Notes under the pieces: model-generated | Seen by the model: the letters and a program-made list of their open reading frames with translations, nothing else | What the model was told of the DNA's origin: nothing | The model's database searches: none | Source: Reticulitermes speratus | Taxonomy: Eukaryota; Arthropoda; Insecta; Blattodea; Rhinotermitidae | DNA length: 64,000 nt | Assembly: GCA_021186555.1 (NCBI GenBank) | Contig: JAJKFL010000013.1 | Location: forward strand, 31,886,743 to 31,950,742 | Reading direction: 5' to 3' | Part shown: positions 22,300 to 32,928 of the stretch, piece after piece | How positions within the stretch are numbered: position 1 is the first letter of the stretch | Layout: every line of letters starts with the position of its first letter | Position numbers and translations under genes: made by a program

Positions 22300-22419
22300 T
22301 ACCTCTAAGAGCTGCGACGACAGTGCATTGTAGCAGGCTAGACTAGTGTCTGCACACTGTCCGTTGTCCACTGGGCTGTATGCGTCCTCTACGACGCAAG
22401 AAAGAACGCCTTATGTGGA

Positions 22420-23310
22420 CAGCTCGTCCGTCCGTCTGTCCGTAATCTAGTATCAGTGACTAAACCTTTTGTTGGATTTTCATAAAATTCGGTATAGAAA
22501 TTGTGAAAGTAGTCGAGCAAGCGTGAGCTTTGTGAAAATGGCTTCAGTGACACACTTTACTTATGGGCTTCAATTAATTTATACCCATATTTAGACCATG
22601 TTTGAACCGATTTGGGTGAAATCTGGTACAAGCGATCTTCACGTAATATTGTTGACTAGTTGTCAGATTAGTAAAAACGCGGTGCAGTGAAAGCCATACT
22701 TTATACTTGAAAGCGTAAATGAAAACTTGTATTTTCTACAAATTTAATTTTACGTGGATAAATTTCGGTATAAGAGATGCTTACAAGAATGTGTTCAGTC
22801 ATGGCGAGTTTCTTGAAAATCAGCGCAGTAAGAGGTACACTTTACTTACGGGTGTCTTATTATTTTATATCCGTGATTTCCACATTTATTTTCAGATTTG
22901 GGCGAAATTCGATGCTAGAGGCACGCACGTAATGTTGTTAAATATGTGTGAGTTTTGTGAAAATCGGCGCAGGAACGACTGTACTTTTATTATGGCTGTG
23001 AATGTAATTTTGTGTGCTGGTGTACTGTGGAACCGTATAACATATTGGTAACGTCTGTGTATGTCACGGAGTACACCATATGTCACGGAGTACACCATTT
23101 TCAGTCTTGTTTACACCACAACGTTTCGAAAACAGCCTGGTTACGTCTTGTGACGTGAAAGAGGAGTGGTGGAACCAAGTCAACTTGAATTTTTTCGACA
23201 TATTTTCAAAAATACTCAAATGTCAAATTTCGTGAAAATCCGTCCAGTGGGAGCCGAGTTGTTCTATGGGGACGGACAGACAGACATGAAGCTAATAAAT
23301 TCCAAAAGGT
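22420..23310. repeat. Dispersed repeat with iterated motif
   Basis: Loosely repeated sentences such as TTTGTGAAAATGGCTTCAGT (22530), GAAAATCAGCGCAGTAAGAG (22815), GAAAATCGGCGCAGGAACG (22960) and GAAAATCCGTCCAGTGGGAG (23235), ending in GGGGACGGACAGACAGACAT. No transposase or reverse transcriptase could be read. The class is unknown. Confidence 0.45.
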
Positions 23311-23330
23311 TCTGACGATGGTATGTAACA

Positions 23331-23614
23331 CTGAGAACTAATGGGTTTCTGGACTTTGTGCATCGTCCGAAAATCTAAAATAACTAGATAACACGACGTT
23401 TCGGAAACTGGATCTGCTTCCGTCCCCCTTCACCTGAGGACGGAAGCAGATCCAGTTTCCGAAACGTCGTGTTATCTAGTTATTTTAGATTTCCGGATTT
23501 AGATTTCCTCAGGTGAAGGGGGACGGAAGCAGAGTCAGTTTCCGAAACGTCGTGTTATCTAGTTATTTTATATTTCCGGACGATGGACAAAGTCCAGAAG
23601 CCCATTAGTTCTCA
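23331..23614. mobile_element. Foldback with 52-bp central palindrome and hammerhead
   Basis: Outer arms CTGAGAACTAATGGGTTTCT and the matching CCCATTAGTTCTCA enclose a near-perfect 52-bp inverted repeat (23374-23425 with 23438-23489) around a 12-base loop. A third partial copy of the arm lies at 23507-23580. A functional-looking hammerhead core is read through the loop into the right arm. Confidence 0.75.
23431..23471 (+). ncRNA. Hammerhead ribozyme motif
   Basis: CAC (23431-23433), CTGAGGA (23434-23440), extra C, helix II GGAAGC/GTTTCC, GAAAC (23461-23465), GTC (23466-23468), GTG (23469-23471). Helix I is three pairs, and helix III is the palindrome ACGT. In the foldback the 5' half can instead pair with the opposite arm, an alternative fold. 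Confidence 0.6.
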
Positions 23615-23789
23615 ATGAATCTAATAGTCGTTTTTCGCAGATTTGCAAAAGTGAATACAAAGTTATGGAATAAGCATTAACATCACAATATCCGTTTTTA
23701 TGCATTAATTATTTTGAACATTCAAGTCTTCTGTGATGTGATGCTGTGTCGTTGAGTGGAGTAGTTCCCCACGTTTCGATAGCTTGATA

Positions 23790-23825
23790 CTGAGGATGAA
23801 GGGCCACGATCCTTCGAGACGTTGG
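23790..23825 (+). ncRNA. Hammerhead-like relic
   Basis: CTGAGGA (23790-23796), helix II GAAGG/CCTTC, then GAGAC instead of GAAAC, followed by GTTGG. Helix I pairing is poor. Probably a decayed member of the same motif family. Confidence 0.3.
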
Positions 23826-24129
23826 ACACTACTCTCCCGGTGGCATATCACGGAAGGTTTGAATCTTCAGCCACACCGCTGTGGAGACATCATATCTGCC
23901 TCTCAGTAGTTGAGTGGGCTGAAACACACACGTACTTTGAAATGCTTTGTGTATCTTCTCGGTGGGGGGGAAGAAGACATATTCTTGAACATCCGATGCC
24001 AGATAATGAGTGAGCGACACAGCCTTGAGTACTCAGGCCGTGTGTTTACTGTTCCTGGCAGTCTGTCAACAGACGGAGTGTCGTGAGGTACCTTCAGGGA
24101 CACCACCAGCAACTAACTACTAACTCCGT

Positions 24130-24575
24130 GCAACAGAGTCACTCTTGAGAAGCTAACAGTTCCTCAACTAGTCAAGAAATTCCCCGCATTTTATGGAACC
24201 CGAAGTTTCATTACCAAGTGTAAAATTAACAATTGGAAAGAAAGGTCAAAAAACAGAGCTGACTGGGAAAGGGCCATTAAGGAGGCGAAGGTCCGCATTG
24301 GACTGTAGTGCCACCGAAGAAGAAGAAGAAATTTCATTACCGCATTCACAAGAGCCCGCCAACTGTCCCTATCCTGAATTAGATTAATAATCCATTCCAT
24401 GCCCACATTTCCATTTCTTGAAGATTAATTTAATATTATCCTCCCATCTACGCCTAGGTCTTCCAAGTGGTCTTTTTCCTTCAGATCTCCCCATCAAAAC
24501 CCTGTATGCACCTCTCTATATGTGCCTTTTTCTCTCAAGCTATCTTCTTCCTTGGTATGTAACTAACTACATGGA
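24130..24575 (-). mobile_element. RTE-like LINE 3' end, interrupted
   Basis: The minus-strand frame includes [14 protein letters not shown], the end of a LINE reverse-transcriptase ORF, followed by the tail with CTAACAGTTCC. A 5'-truncated fragment of a different LINE interrupts it at 24218-24340. The first part of the ORF is absent. Confidence 0.65.
24218..24340 (+). mobile_element. Short LINE 3' fragment with 10-bp target duplication
   Basis: TTTCATTACC occurs on both sides (about 24213-24222 and 24332-24341). The inserted piece ends in CCACCGAAGAAGAAGAAG, a GAA tail, preceded by AGGTCCGCATTGGACTGTAG as at 6826-6905. Its size and tail fit a severely 5'-truncated non-LTR insertion. Confidence 0.7.
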
Positions 24576-24584
24576 GCAGAGTCA

Positions 24585-24970
24585 TTCTTGAGAACCTAAT
24601 AGAACCTCAGTCAAGAAATTCCCCGCGTTTTATGAAACCCGAAGGTTCATTACCGCATTCACAAGCGCCCGCCACCTGTCCCTATACTGAGGCAGACGAA
24701 TCCAGTCCATGCCTCCTCATCCCACTTCCTGAAGATCCATTTTAATATTATCCTCCCATCTACGCTAAATCTTTCGAGTTGTTTCCTTTCTTCCGGTTTC
24801 CCCGCCAAAATCCTAGGTGCATTTCTCGTCTTCCCTACGCGAGCTACATGCCCTGCCCATCTCATCTTCCTTCGTTTGATCATCCGGGAAGTATTTGGCG
24901 AGGAAATCCTCGTTATGCAATTTTCTCCATCCTCCTGCTGCTGACACCCAAACTTACACTAAGATGTTAC
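24585..24970 (-). mobile_element. RTE-like LINE 3' end
   Basis: The minus-strand frame reads [20 protein letters not shown] and [10 protein letters not shown], then [15 protein letters not shown]. This is the conserved C-terminal region of RTE-like endonuclease/reverse transcriptase proteins. Nothing upstream of this part is present. Confidence 0.75.
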
Positions 24971-25239
24971 TAATTTATGCTCCAAGTTCCAAACATGTTT
25001 ATTGTGATGCTTTGACTAATTACTGAAAGTTACTGAATTACGGGCAATACAGGTTACCCCCAAAACTGGGGACGGTCGGAAAGCGAGCCTGTTAATTCGA
25101 ACCCCTAAAGCCCGTAAGCGCGGTGTTATAAATTGGGGTTTCGTTCGTGGAAACCCATTTAACTTTTCTTTTTTTTTTCTTTAAAGTCGTCCTCTTCTAC
25201 CTACTCCGGTTTTCCCGTTTCAGTGTCGAGGTTTGTAAT

Positions 25240-25440
25240 TTCTTTTGATCACACTGAGAGACACACCACAGTCGGTAGGACTCCTCTGGACGAGGGATCG
25301 GCTCGACGCAGAGACCTCTACCTGACAACACACAACACTTACAACAGACAGACATCCATGCCCCCGGTGGGATTCGAACCCACGATCCTAGCAAGCGAGC
25401 GGCCGAAGACCCACGCCTTAGACCGCACGGCCACTGGATC
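25240..25440 (-). mobile_element. SINE family B, both ends trimmed
   Basis: B-box GGGTTCGAATCCCACC and body as in other copies. The head lacks its first bases (CCACTGGATC then unique sequence) and the 3' tail is cut at about 25240. Confidence 0.8.
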
Positions 25441-25449
25441 AAAAATACC

Positions 25450-25868
25450 AACTTAATCATGAAAATGAATAAAAAAGTAACATAAATACTGTATGTGCTT
25501 TTACAAACATTTATTGATTAAAAATATTAGAAATGTAAAAATTGGTTTGGCAAGTCAAGCTGTTGTAAGTCAAGGTTTTACTGTATTGTGATATTATCAA
25601 TTATTTGTTTCTTTAATTTGCGTCTTTAATGTTATGTAATGATTCTACTGTTCACAGCCTCGCTACACAGTTGGCACTATCTCGCCCAGTTGATAGCCTC
25701 TGCAGCCCAAAATGTGTGGCTGCGACAGCGGGCACCTTTTGAAATAGACCACTTGTTCTTGTTCCAAACTTGAAAGCGTGGAGGGGCACACAACGACGTT
25801 GGTGTCAGGTAAGTACAGAAATAGCATTTGCACACTTTCTGACACGCGAAATCGGGGATCTTCTATAG
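25450..25868. other. No gene seen
   Basis: AT-rich to mixed sequence without recognisable coding or repeat structure. It ends at the target site of the hAT-type element. Confidence 0.4.
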
Positions 25869-26346
25869 CAGTGATTCCCAAAGTGGGCGGTACCGCCCCC
25901 TGGGGGGCGGTGGGATTACCGAGGTGGGCGCTAATAGGTACGACAGGTGGAAGGGAGCGCTGTTATTATCACAGGGGGACGCTAGTAGAAAAGCAGTGAA
26001 TTTATTTTTATAATAAAATTCAAATAAAGTAATTTTTGTGTAAAAATAAAAAATGAACTAAATTTCTTGGTATTTTAATTTATGAATCTTATTCAAGCAC
26101 GTTTTTAAAATAAACTATTGCTAAATGAATTATTGTTAATCATAAAATATATAATAAATTCTAATTTATTAATTAACACATAAAACATTAAGTGTAACTC
26201 TTATAATTTTATTTAAACGATTTTTAAATATAAAATAAAAGTGGAAACAAAAGCGCATTTATGTTTTTTAAAAAAGATAGGGGGGCGCTGTGGGTGTGTA
26301 TATGGAACCAAGGGGGCGGTGGACCAAAAAAGTTTGGGAACCACTA
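25869..26346. mobile_element. hAT-type MITE
   Basis: Ends CAGTGATTCCCAAAGTGGGC and AAGTTTGGGAACCACTA form hAT-style inverted repeats. The flanking 8-bp duplication is TTCTATAG/CTCTATAG. GC-rich subterminal blocks (GGGGGGCGGTGGG; AGGGGGCGGTGGACC) bracket an AT-rich centre with no transposase frame. Confidence 0.85.
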
Positions 26347-26495
26347 CTCTATAGCATTCAATCGCGATTCATTCCAATACATATTATCTAATGTTGTCTA
26401 TCGGTCAATTCGTATGAGTTTCTAACTCGCCTTAGCCAGTTCCATCTACCTCACATCCTCATTTTTGTAAGCAATCTCATTCGTTATTAACCTTG

Positions 26496-26540
26496 AGCCC
26501 TTGAAGACGAAAGCGAAACGTTCCTTCGAAACGTCGGGAG
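26496..26540 (+). ncRNA. Hammerhead-like motif, C3 mutated
   Basis: AGCCC then TTGAAGA (26501-26507), a weak GAA/TTC helix II, GAAAC (26528-26532), GTC and GGG. Helix I CCC/GGG is intact but core C3 is T. Confidence 0.4.
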
Positions 26541-26950
26541 CCACTTACCCATTAACGCAGTGTCACAGTCTAGCGTACTGGAATCCCCAATATTAATGTT
26601 ATCCTCCCATCTCCTCTGTCTTCCCAAAAGATTAAGTCCATACAGCGGATTCTTTTTGAGAAGCCTTTATAGTAGCTCTACTCAACACATTCGTCACGCT
26701 GACTGCTGTGTACACAGCAACCTTACAAGTAACGCCATCTGACCTGCTGCTCTTGTTAAACCCAGCCGAAACGTCACAAGACCAATTGCAGGCTGTCGGC
26801 GACTGCGTGTTCAATTTTAGCACAAATGGAACTTCTCTGAACTTACCTCCCTGAAGACCAAAAACAAAACCGTAAACATTAAACCCCAATTCACAAATTA
26901 CACACCAACGAAATGCACTATATTTTCACTTTATATTCTTTATTCTTTAA

Positions 26951-26993
26951 CCCCTACACATGTTTCGGCCTTTACAAGGCCATCTTCAGGGGG
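26951..26993 (-). ncRNA. Hammerhead ribozyme motif, left arm
   Basis: Minus strand: CCCC (26990-26993), CTGAAGA (26983-26989), extra T, helix II GGCC/GGCC with loop TTGTAAA, GAAAC (26962-26966), helix III AC/GT with four-base loop ATGT, triplet GTA (26955-26957), GGGG (26951-26954). Every helix is perfectly paired. This is the best-formed copy in the window. Confidence 0.72.
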
Positions 26994-27102
26994 CTCGTAA
27001 ACTACATTCACTTCACATCCAATGTTTTTGTCTGCTATCACATTTAGTCCAGTTTCATTGTCATATACATTGCAGTTATTTACAATGTCTGTATTTAAAA
27101 TA

Positions 27103-27576
27103 CAGTGGACCCTCGAACTTCGAACGGTTTGATGTTCGAACAACTTGAAACTCGAACAAAAATTCGAGGAAAATCCGGTTTTGAAACTCGAACAAAAACT
27201 CGAAAGTCGAACAAAGAATCACGTGGTTGCCTTCTCTCTCTGCTTGGTCCAGATGAAAGAAGGGTAATTCACCTTCCAGTGAACAGTAATATCCCTCCTA
27301 CTATTATTATTGATTGATTATTATACAATATTTTTTATGTATGTACTATTATAAATAAAAATTTTCAATTATTGAAATTAAATATACGTGTTTTATCATT
27401 ATGATCTTTTGAAATAGGCACTTAAAATGTTTTATATTGGGTAAATTTTTGGGGTCTGGAACGGATTAATTCAATTTACATTATTTCTTATGGGGAAATT
27501 TAACTCGAAAGTCGAACAACTTGAAAGTCGAACCGTCTCCTGGAACGAATTATGTTCGAAGTTCGAGGTTCCACTG
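27103..27576. mobile_element. pogo/Tigger-type MITE
   Basis: Inverted repeats CAGTGGACCCTCGAACTTCG and CGAAGTTCGAGGTTCCACTG (one mismatch) with TA on both sides (27101-27102, 27577-27578). Subterminal direct and inverted repeats of the ACTCGAAC/GTTCGA type. No transposase frame. Inserted inside the foldback at 26891-27774. Confidence 0.88.
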
Positions 27577-27635
27577 TATATGAAGACAGAATATAAAATT
27601 CTTAAAAGAGGTTCTTCAATTTTTTCCCCTGGGAG

Positions 27636-27678
27636 CCCCCTGAAGATGGCCTTGTAAAGCCCGAAACATATGTAGCGG
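27636..27678 (+). ncRNA. Hammerhead motif, right arm
   Basis: CCCC (27636-27639), CTGAAGA (27640-27646), extra T, helix II with one changed base (GGCC/GCCC), GAAAC (27663-27667), palindrome ACATATGT, triplet GTA, GCGG (27675-27678; one mismatch against CCCC). Confidence 0.6.
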
Positions 27679-27789
27679 TTAAAGAATAAAGAATATAAAG
27701 TGAAATATAGTGCATTTCGTTGGTGTGTAATTTGTGAATTGTTAAAAATGCACGGTGAAAATTATATTAAAAAAATTAAACCCCAATAT

Positions 27790-28588
27790 TAAGCCACTTG
27801 TTTTCCTGCATGACTTCCTGTACAGTGTTCATTCTGGGTTAGCTTTCAGCGTCAGCTACATTTAATGTGAGCCGCTGAGGGCAGTCAAAAGCAGGGGTGC
27901 ACATATCCCGGGCACCACATCGCGGTGACGAAATTTTACACGGTGGCACCTAATATTTTTGGGCCCTCAGTATGGTAGTTGCTTTGTGTCACCCTTCTGG
28001 CGCCTAGAATTTTGAGGTGGCTTACAGATGTGTTAAACACTTGTGCACCGCAGGTCAAGAGACTAATGGATTTCATATTTGTGTTTGAAAAGAACATTCA
28101 CGCATGATGTATCAAGGGAGCGCATTCCGCTATCTTGCCGGAAATACATGGACTACCAACCATTGTAGTGACGACGTAGACCTCGACGCTGGCGGTTCAG
28201 TAACCGGCGTTGTAACGTCTCCTGCACTCTTGCGGGAAATACGTGCACGACAAAATAACCAACCAAAGAAGGAAGGAATGAAACTCATTTGCATCTGTAT
28301 GTATGTATGTATGTATGTATGTACTCGTATACTTCCTTCCGACGGCCACCAACTAATACTGCTGCAGCCGCAAACAAGTGTTTAAGGAAACGGAAAGTAA
28401 CGAGGATTTCTGATTATTCAAATTATATGTCTCGATCCCGTTTCAGCCTGAAATTAATGCAAAAATATTTGCAGTCCGTTTCCTACCTCACAGTAAACAC
28501 ATACGTGTCCGTTACGAAGAGCAGCCTGGCTGTGCTCAGAATCTTACGAAAGACATAGCAAGCAAATACACGGTGTGTGTAAAATATT
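27790..28588. other. No gene seen; short (ATGT)n run
   Basis: Contains a (GTAT)n microsatellite at about 28294-28323. The rest has no recognised coding or repeat structure. Confidence 0.45.
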
Positions 28589-28994
28589 GAGTATCTTATG
28601 TTACAGCAGGTGGTACATATAGTTACCGTTGTGCCTGAAGAGTATCTTATGTTACAGCAGGTAGTACGTATAGTTACCGTTGTGCTTGAAGAGTATCTTA
28701 TGTTACAGCAGGTGGTACGTATAGTTACTGTCATGCTTGAAGAGTATCTTATGTTACAGCAGGTGATACGTACAGTTACCATTGTGTTTGTAGAGTATCT
28801 TATGTTACAGCAGGTGGTACGTACAGTTACCATTGTGCTTGTAGAGTGTCTTATGTTACAGCACGTGGTACGTACAGTTACCATTGTGCTTGAAGAGTAA
28901 TGTTACAGAAGGTGGTACGTACAGTTACCATTGTGCTTGTAGAGTGTCTTATGTTACAGCAGGTGGTACGTACAGTTACCATTGTGCTTTTAGA
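28589..28994. repeat. 51-bp minisatellite
   Basis: About eight units of GAGTATCTTATGTTACAGCA followed by GGTGGTACGTATAGTTACCGTTGTGCTTGAA. Because 51 is 17 codons, both strands stay open as 17-residue repeats (MLQQVVRIVTVVLEEYL on plus). A clean start or splice context is lacking. Confidence 0.92.
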
Positions 28995-29087
28995 GTCACT
29001 TTTCTCGTAACACGTAATGTTATTCCCGTCTCTTCCACTCGCTTTGCTGAATGGCACAAATCATCATGTAATTTTCTCCATTGTCCT

Positions 29088-29290
29088 GGCAGTGCCATGG
29101 CTCAGGCGGTTAGTCGCCGGCCTGTTACCGCGGAGCCCTGGGTTCGATCCCAGGTCAGTCCATGTGACATTTGTGGTGGACAAAGTGGCACTGGGACAGG
29201 TTTCTCTCCGGCAGTATCATTCCACCAATGCTCCATACTCATTCATCTATTACCGACGCTACATAATTTCAGGAACTGCGAGCAACGTTA
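29088..29290 (+). mobile_element. SINE family D
   Basis: The head GTGCCATGGCTCAGGCGGTT carries the A-box, and GGTTCGATCCCAGG the B-box. The body continues to GCTCCATACTC and then ends early compared with 17170-17440. Confidence 0.82.
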
Positions 29291-29399
29291 AATAAAACAC
29301 GCTGAATTTTTCCACCGCCTGTCATTCATTTGTCCTTCTCCACACTGTTCCAAATATCCTCTCTGTTGCAATATGCGCAGTGAGATGAGCTTTGCAACA

Positions 29400-29715
29400 A
29401 TCGGTTTGTATCAACAATACATGAATGTGGTTTAAAAAACTTTATGTTATTTGTACCGTACATTTTCTTGATTATATAACACCGCTAACAAACAAATGGT
29501 GAACACGAAACAGCAAATACAGTGACCACAAACTCAGCACAGTTAGCGATATTTTATCTACCTAACTTATATATTTTAATGAGTACCACACGTCTATAGC
29601 TGGTGTAATAAACAATTGAGTCCCTGAAGATGAATTAACATAGTTCGAAACATGTTGGACTATTTTTAATATAGACTGTATTAAATAACAGATAATAAAG
29701 AGTGTACATTTGTCA
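29400..29715. mobile_element. Partial hammerhead-bearing element
   Basis: Shares its flank sentences with the element at 20378-21137 (TTATGTTATTTGTACCGTAC at the left; TTAAATAACA...GTGTACATTTGTC at the right). Only one hammerhead, in the right part, is present. Confidence 0.55.
29620..29660 (+). ncRNA. Hammerhead ribozyme motif
   Basis: Helix I GTCC (29620-29623)/GGAC (29657-29660) is perfect. CTGAAGA (29624-29630), extra T, helix II GAATT/AGTTC with one G-U, GAAAC (29647-29651), palindrome ACATGT, triplet GTT (29654-29656). Confidence 0.65.
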
Positions 29716-30252
29716 GAACACGATTTTGTATAGTAGTATGAAAAGTCGCGAAGTAGGCATTTTGAGAGAAAGTTCTGCGCGCTGCAGTACGTGGACTCTG
29801 CTTCAGAGTTCGGAGCAAAGAGGCGAGGGGCGTATCCATAACACGTGCAGCTTGGTTGTCATAAAGTAACGAGGGCATTGACTCCCGGCAGCACTTTCAT
29901 TTGTTTCATATCAACAATGGCTCTTATAATCGGCAACCTTCAGCTGTATAAATACAGAAATTAATTTTGTTCGTTGATAGTCTTACACGCGCACCTGTAG
30001 CTAAGTCACTGGCATAGTCGTTATCTGATACAGTACCTGTCAAGTGGACAAGTGGACCTGCTGCTTGCGAGAGGTCTAGATTTTTGCTTGGTGTTGTCCG
30101 GTTCGAATGTCGGGCGGGGCACCGACCATTCTAAAGATTTATCTTGATTTTATTCAGTCAGTGCAGGCAAATTCTGGGAGAGTACCTTAAATTCGTCCAA
30201 GACATTTCCTTCCACATCCATATTCGAATCATTGTATCAGTCGACGCAGTCT

Positions 30253-30281
30253 ATTTATCTATCTGTCTGTCTGTCTATCTA

Positions 30282-30312
<31 letters not shown>

Positions 30313-30318
30313 GTCTGT
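30253..30318. repeat. (TCTG/TCTA)n microsatellite
   Basis: Alternating blocks of TCTG and TCTA repeats over about 65 bases. Confidence 0.92.
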
Positions 30319-30382
30319 TATCCCCTTTCTACTGACAACATTGTTAAATGAGCAAATAAATGAATGAATGAATAAATAAATA

Positions 30383-30566
30383 TAGTCGAACCCAGTTATA
30401 ATGTCATCGGTTTATACGACACCTCGCCTATGACGTTAGATATTCTGTAGTACCAATTAATTCTTCACTGTTATCCATGACATTATACTCATCAATTATA
30501 ACGACACTCGTTTATAACGACACAAAATATTAGTCCCTTTCGTGACGTTATAACCGAGTTAGACTG
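30383..30566. mobile_element. pogo-like MITE
   Basis: Left end TAGTCGAACCCAGTTATAA and right end TTATAACCGAGTTAGACTG are imperfect inverted repeats with TA on both sides. The interior TTATAACGACACAAAATATT matches 11783-11950. Confidence 0.75.
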
Positions 30567-31021
30567 TAAATAAATAAATAATTAATTAATTAAATAAATA
30601 AATAAACTAATTCTGCTTCTGCTCGTGCTGAAGTGACCTGTCGCTTTATAACGTGGGTTTGCACACCTGCAGAAACAAAATGAAACATGCACACGAGAGA
30701 AGTGGGTATCCGTCCACTGCAGAATGTCGACAGTGCAGCATTATAAGTTACCTTGTCATGTGCGAATATTTAATTAAGCGATACGCGGTTAAGACGTATG
30801 GGGAAGTTGAGGTACCGACCTACGGTATTAGAGAACGTGAGCACTCACTCAGCTTTACACCCGCGACCTTTTTAACCCTGGCGAATGAGTCTCATGTGCT
30901 CATTTATATGTGAAGCTAGATATTTTATTAGACAAGTTGGCAACTCTGTCCTGTACTTGTATATGACATGTACAATGGCGATGGCCGCCACCCGTGTGTA
31001 CCGCGGATACAAAAATACAGT

Positions 31022-31539
31022 AAAGGTAAAGTTCTCCCTAGAACACGCCAAGAAGGCCCAGAGGGGGAGTAGAGGTATAGCTCTACTTTTCTTTAACCTC
31101 GGCGCTAGATGGGGGTGGGTGGTCAACTCCACGCCTCGGCCGCTTTACCCCCGGGAAAGAGACCCAGTACTCATTGTACAGGAGGCTGGATGGGTCCCAG
31201 GGCCGGTCTGGACGGGTGCGGAAAATCTCGCCTCCACCGGGATTACTATTATTATTATTATTTTTTTTGCCTGTCCGGGGTTTTTCCCCTTTTGATCCAT
31301 TTTTGTACTGTTTAAATCCTTTCGTCCTTCATGTCACTTTACGTTCCATGCTACCGTCCTTACAACAAACACAACACAAACATTCATGCCCCCGGTGGGA
31401 TTCGAACCCACGATCCTAGTAAGCGAGCGGCCGCAGACCCACGCCTTAGACCGCACGGCCACTGGGATCGGCGGATTCGATCCCCGGACCGTCCAGCCCG
31501 TAGCGAGTCGCTATACCGACTACGCTATCCCGGTCCACT
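31022..31539 (-). mobile_element. SINE family C split by a SINE-B copy
   Basis: SINE-C body (31022-31244) and tRNA-like head (31473-31539) are separated by SINE-B at 31245-31472. The whole is flanked by a perfect 13-bp duplication ACAAAAATACAGT (31009-31021 and 31540-31552). The break is at the B-box: left CCACCGGGATT, right GGATTCGATCCCC. Confidence 0.92.
31245..31472 (-). mobile_element. SINE-B, long 3' module, inside SINE-C
   Basis: Minus-strand head ending GCCGATCCCAGTGG. The 3' part is the variant with GGATCAAAAGGGG and CCCCGGACAGGC, and the tail is A8 followed by TAATAATAAT. GGATT is duplicated on either side (31240-31244, 31473-31477). Confidence 0.88.
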
Positions 31540-31552
31540 ACAAAAATACAGT

Positions 31553-32195
31553 GCTGTTTGTTACATCTTCATAAATCTAATGTTCTACAGAGGTTGGGTC
31601 CTTTTCTGAGCCCGATAAATCGTGTAAACACTTTCATGTTATTTTAATATACTGCAATCTACTCACATGATCTCGAAGTGGTCTTTTTTTTTTTTTCTTT
31701 TAATATTGCGACCAAAATGCCGTGTGCATTTCTGATGTGATGTATTGCCAGTGTGTGAAGTGAAGTTCTGCATGACGATGTTCTGCAGTGACGATGACGC
31801 TAGGGTTGAGAACCTACAATTAGGCCAGAGCGTTGCGTCACTCCGTGTCCTGTTCTGTTCTCTCATCTCAGCGCAGCACAAATGCTTGCGTACTGAAGGA
31901 CAAGGGAGAACCACGAGAAAAGCGAGCGACTTTCCCGATTCTTACAATTTATAACATCCACCTTAATGTTATTCCCCCTCAACTCCAATAATCCAAGGGA
32001 ACTATTTCCTCCAATAAACTCAGTATTCATATCTCATCTCTTCCATGCATAGACTACGTATCTTTAACTCATACCTAGCAACATTAGACAGTCTGTGTAA
32101 AGCACACAATTCCACATTCTAATTTGCCCACAGACTTCATCCGTAACCACCTAAAAACCCAATAAATAATTGAATAAATAAATACATCCAGCACA
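31553..32195. other. No gene seen
   Basis: No recognised coding or repeat structure. Confidence 0.4.
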
Positions 32196-32500
32196 GGGGG
32201 GCACGCGGTGGCGCAGTTGAGGCACTGCGCTACAAGCCGGAAAGTCGCAGGTGCGATTCCCGATGGGGTCATTGGGATTTTTCATTGACATAATCCTTCC
32301 GGCCGCACTATGGCCCTGGGGTCGACTCAGCCTCTAACAGAAATGAGTACCAGGAATATTTCCTGGGGGGTAAAGGCGGTCGGTGTGTAGGGCTGACAAC
32401 CTTACCACCTTCATGTGCCGATTGTCTGGAAATCTGGTGGCCTCAACCTCCTGGAACCCTCAGGACCTGTCCAGGCTCGTACAGGGATTTCTTTACTTTT
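32196..32500 (+). mobile_element. SINE family A, complete
   Basis: Head GCACGCGGTGGCGCAGTTGA (one or two bases short in the A-box) and B-box-like GGTGCGATTCCC, then the full body to TTTCTTTACTTTT. Confidence 0.85.
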
Positions 32501-32509
32501 TTGTACATC

Positions 32510-32790
32510 GGGCATAGTCCTTAAGAAGCTACTAGTTGCTCAGCTACTCAATATAACCCCAGGCTTTTATGGAATCAGAATTTCCATTGCCGCATTTACA
32601 GCAGCCCACTACTGGGCACTTGAAGAATCCAGCTGAATCAAATCCTGACCATCCCACCTTATATGTGTAAGATCTTCTTATATTATCTTCCCATCTACAC
32701 TTGGTCTTCCAAGAAGGCTTTTACCTTCAGGTTTTCCCCACCCATCTCTCAGAGTAGTTTGTTCTGAAACACACTCCTTTCTGTCCTATA
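32510..32790 (-). mobile_element. RTE-like LINE tail fragment
   Basis: AAGAAGCTACTAGTTGCTCA, TTTATGGAATCAGAA and ATCTTCCCATCTACACTTGG correspond to the LINE tails at 24130 and 24585, diverged. Confidence 0.5.
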
Positions 32791-32928
32791 CAAAGAACTG
32801 GAGACAGACTATATCCTGCCTGAACACTGGAATGTTTCTATGCTGGCATTTGAAGAACTTTGAATAAGAACATACGTTTTCGAGTTTTCAAGGGTGTTGT
32901 TCATTTGGTGGCCGTCTTTTGGGTCTTC

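Larger units (their letters stand above)
26891..27774. mobile_element. Foldback element with two hammerheads and a nested MITE
   Basis: Arms of about 110 bp (left CAACGAAATGCACTATATTT, right AAATATAGTGCATTTCGTTG). A perfect 13-bp duplication ATTAAACCCCAAT lies at 26878-26890 and 27775-27787. Each arm carries a hammerhead. The centre is interrupted by a pogo-like MITE at 27103-27576, so the original element was about 410 bp. Confidence 0.88.

Noticed and set aside
23507-23580. Second plus-strand hammerhead in the 23331 foldback
   Set aside because: The segment that should hold CTGANGA is inverted (CAGGTGAAGGGGGA), so no core is present although GAAACGTC remains.
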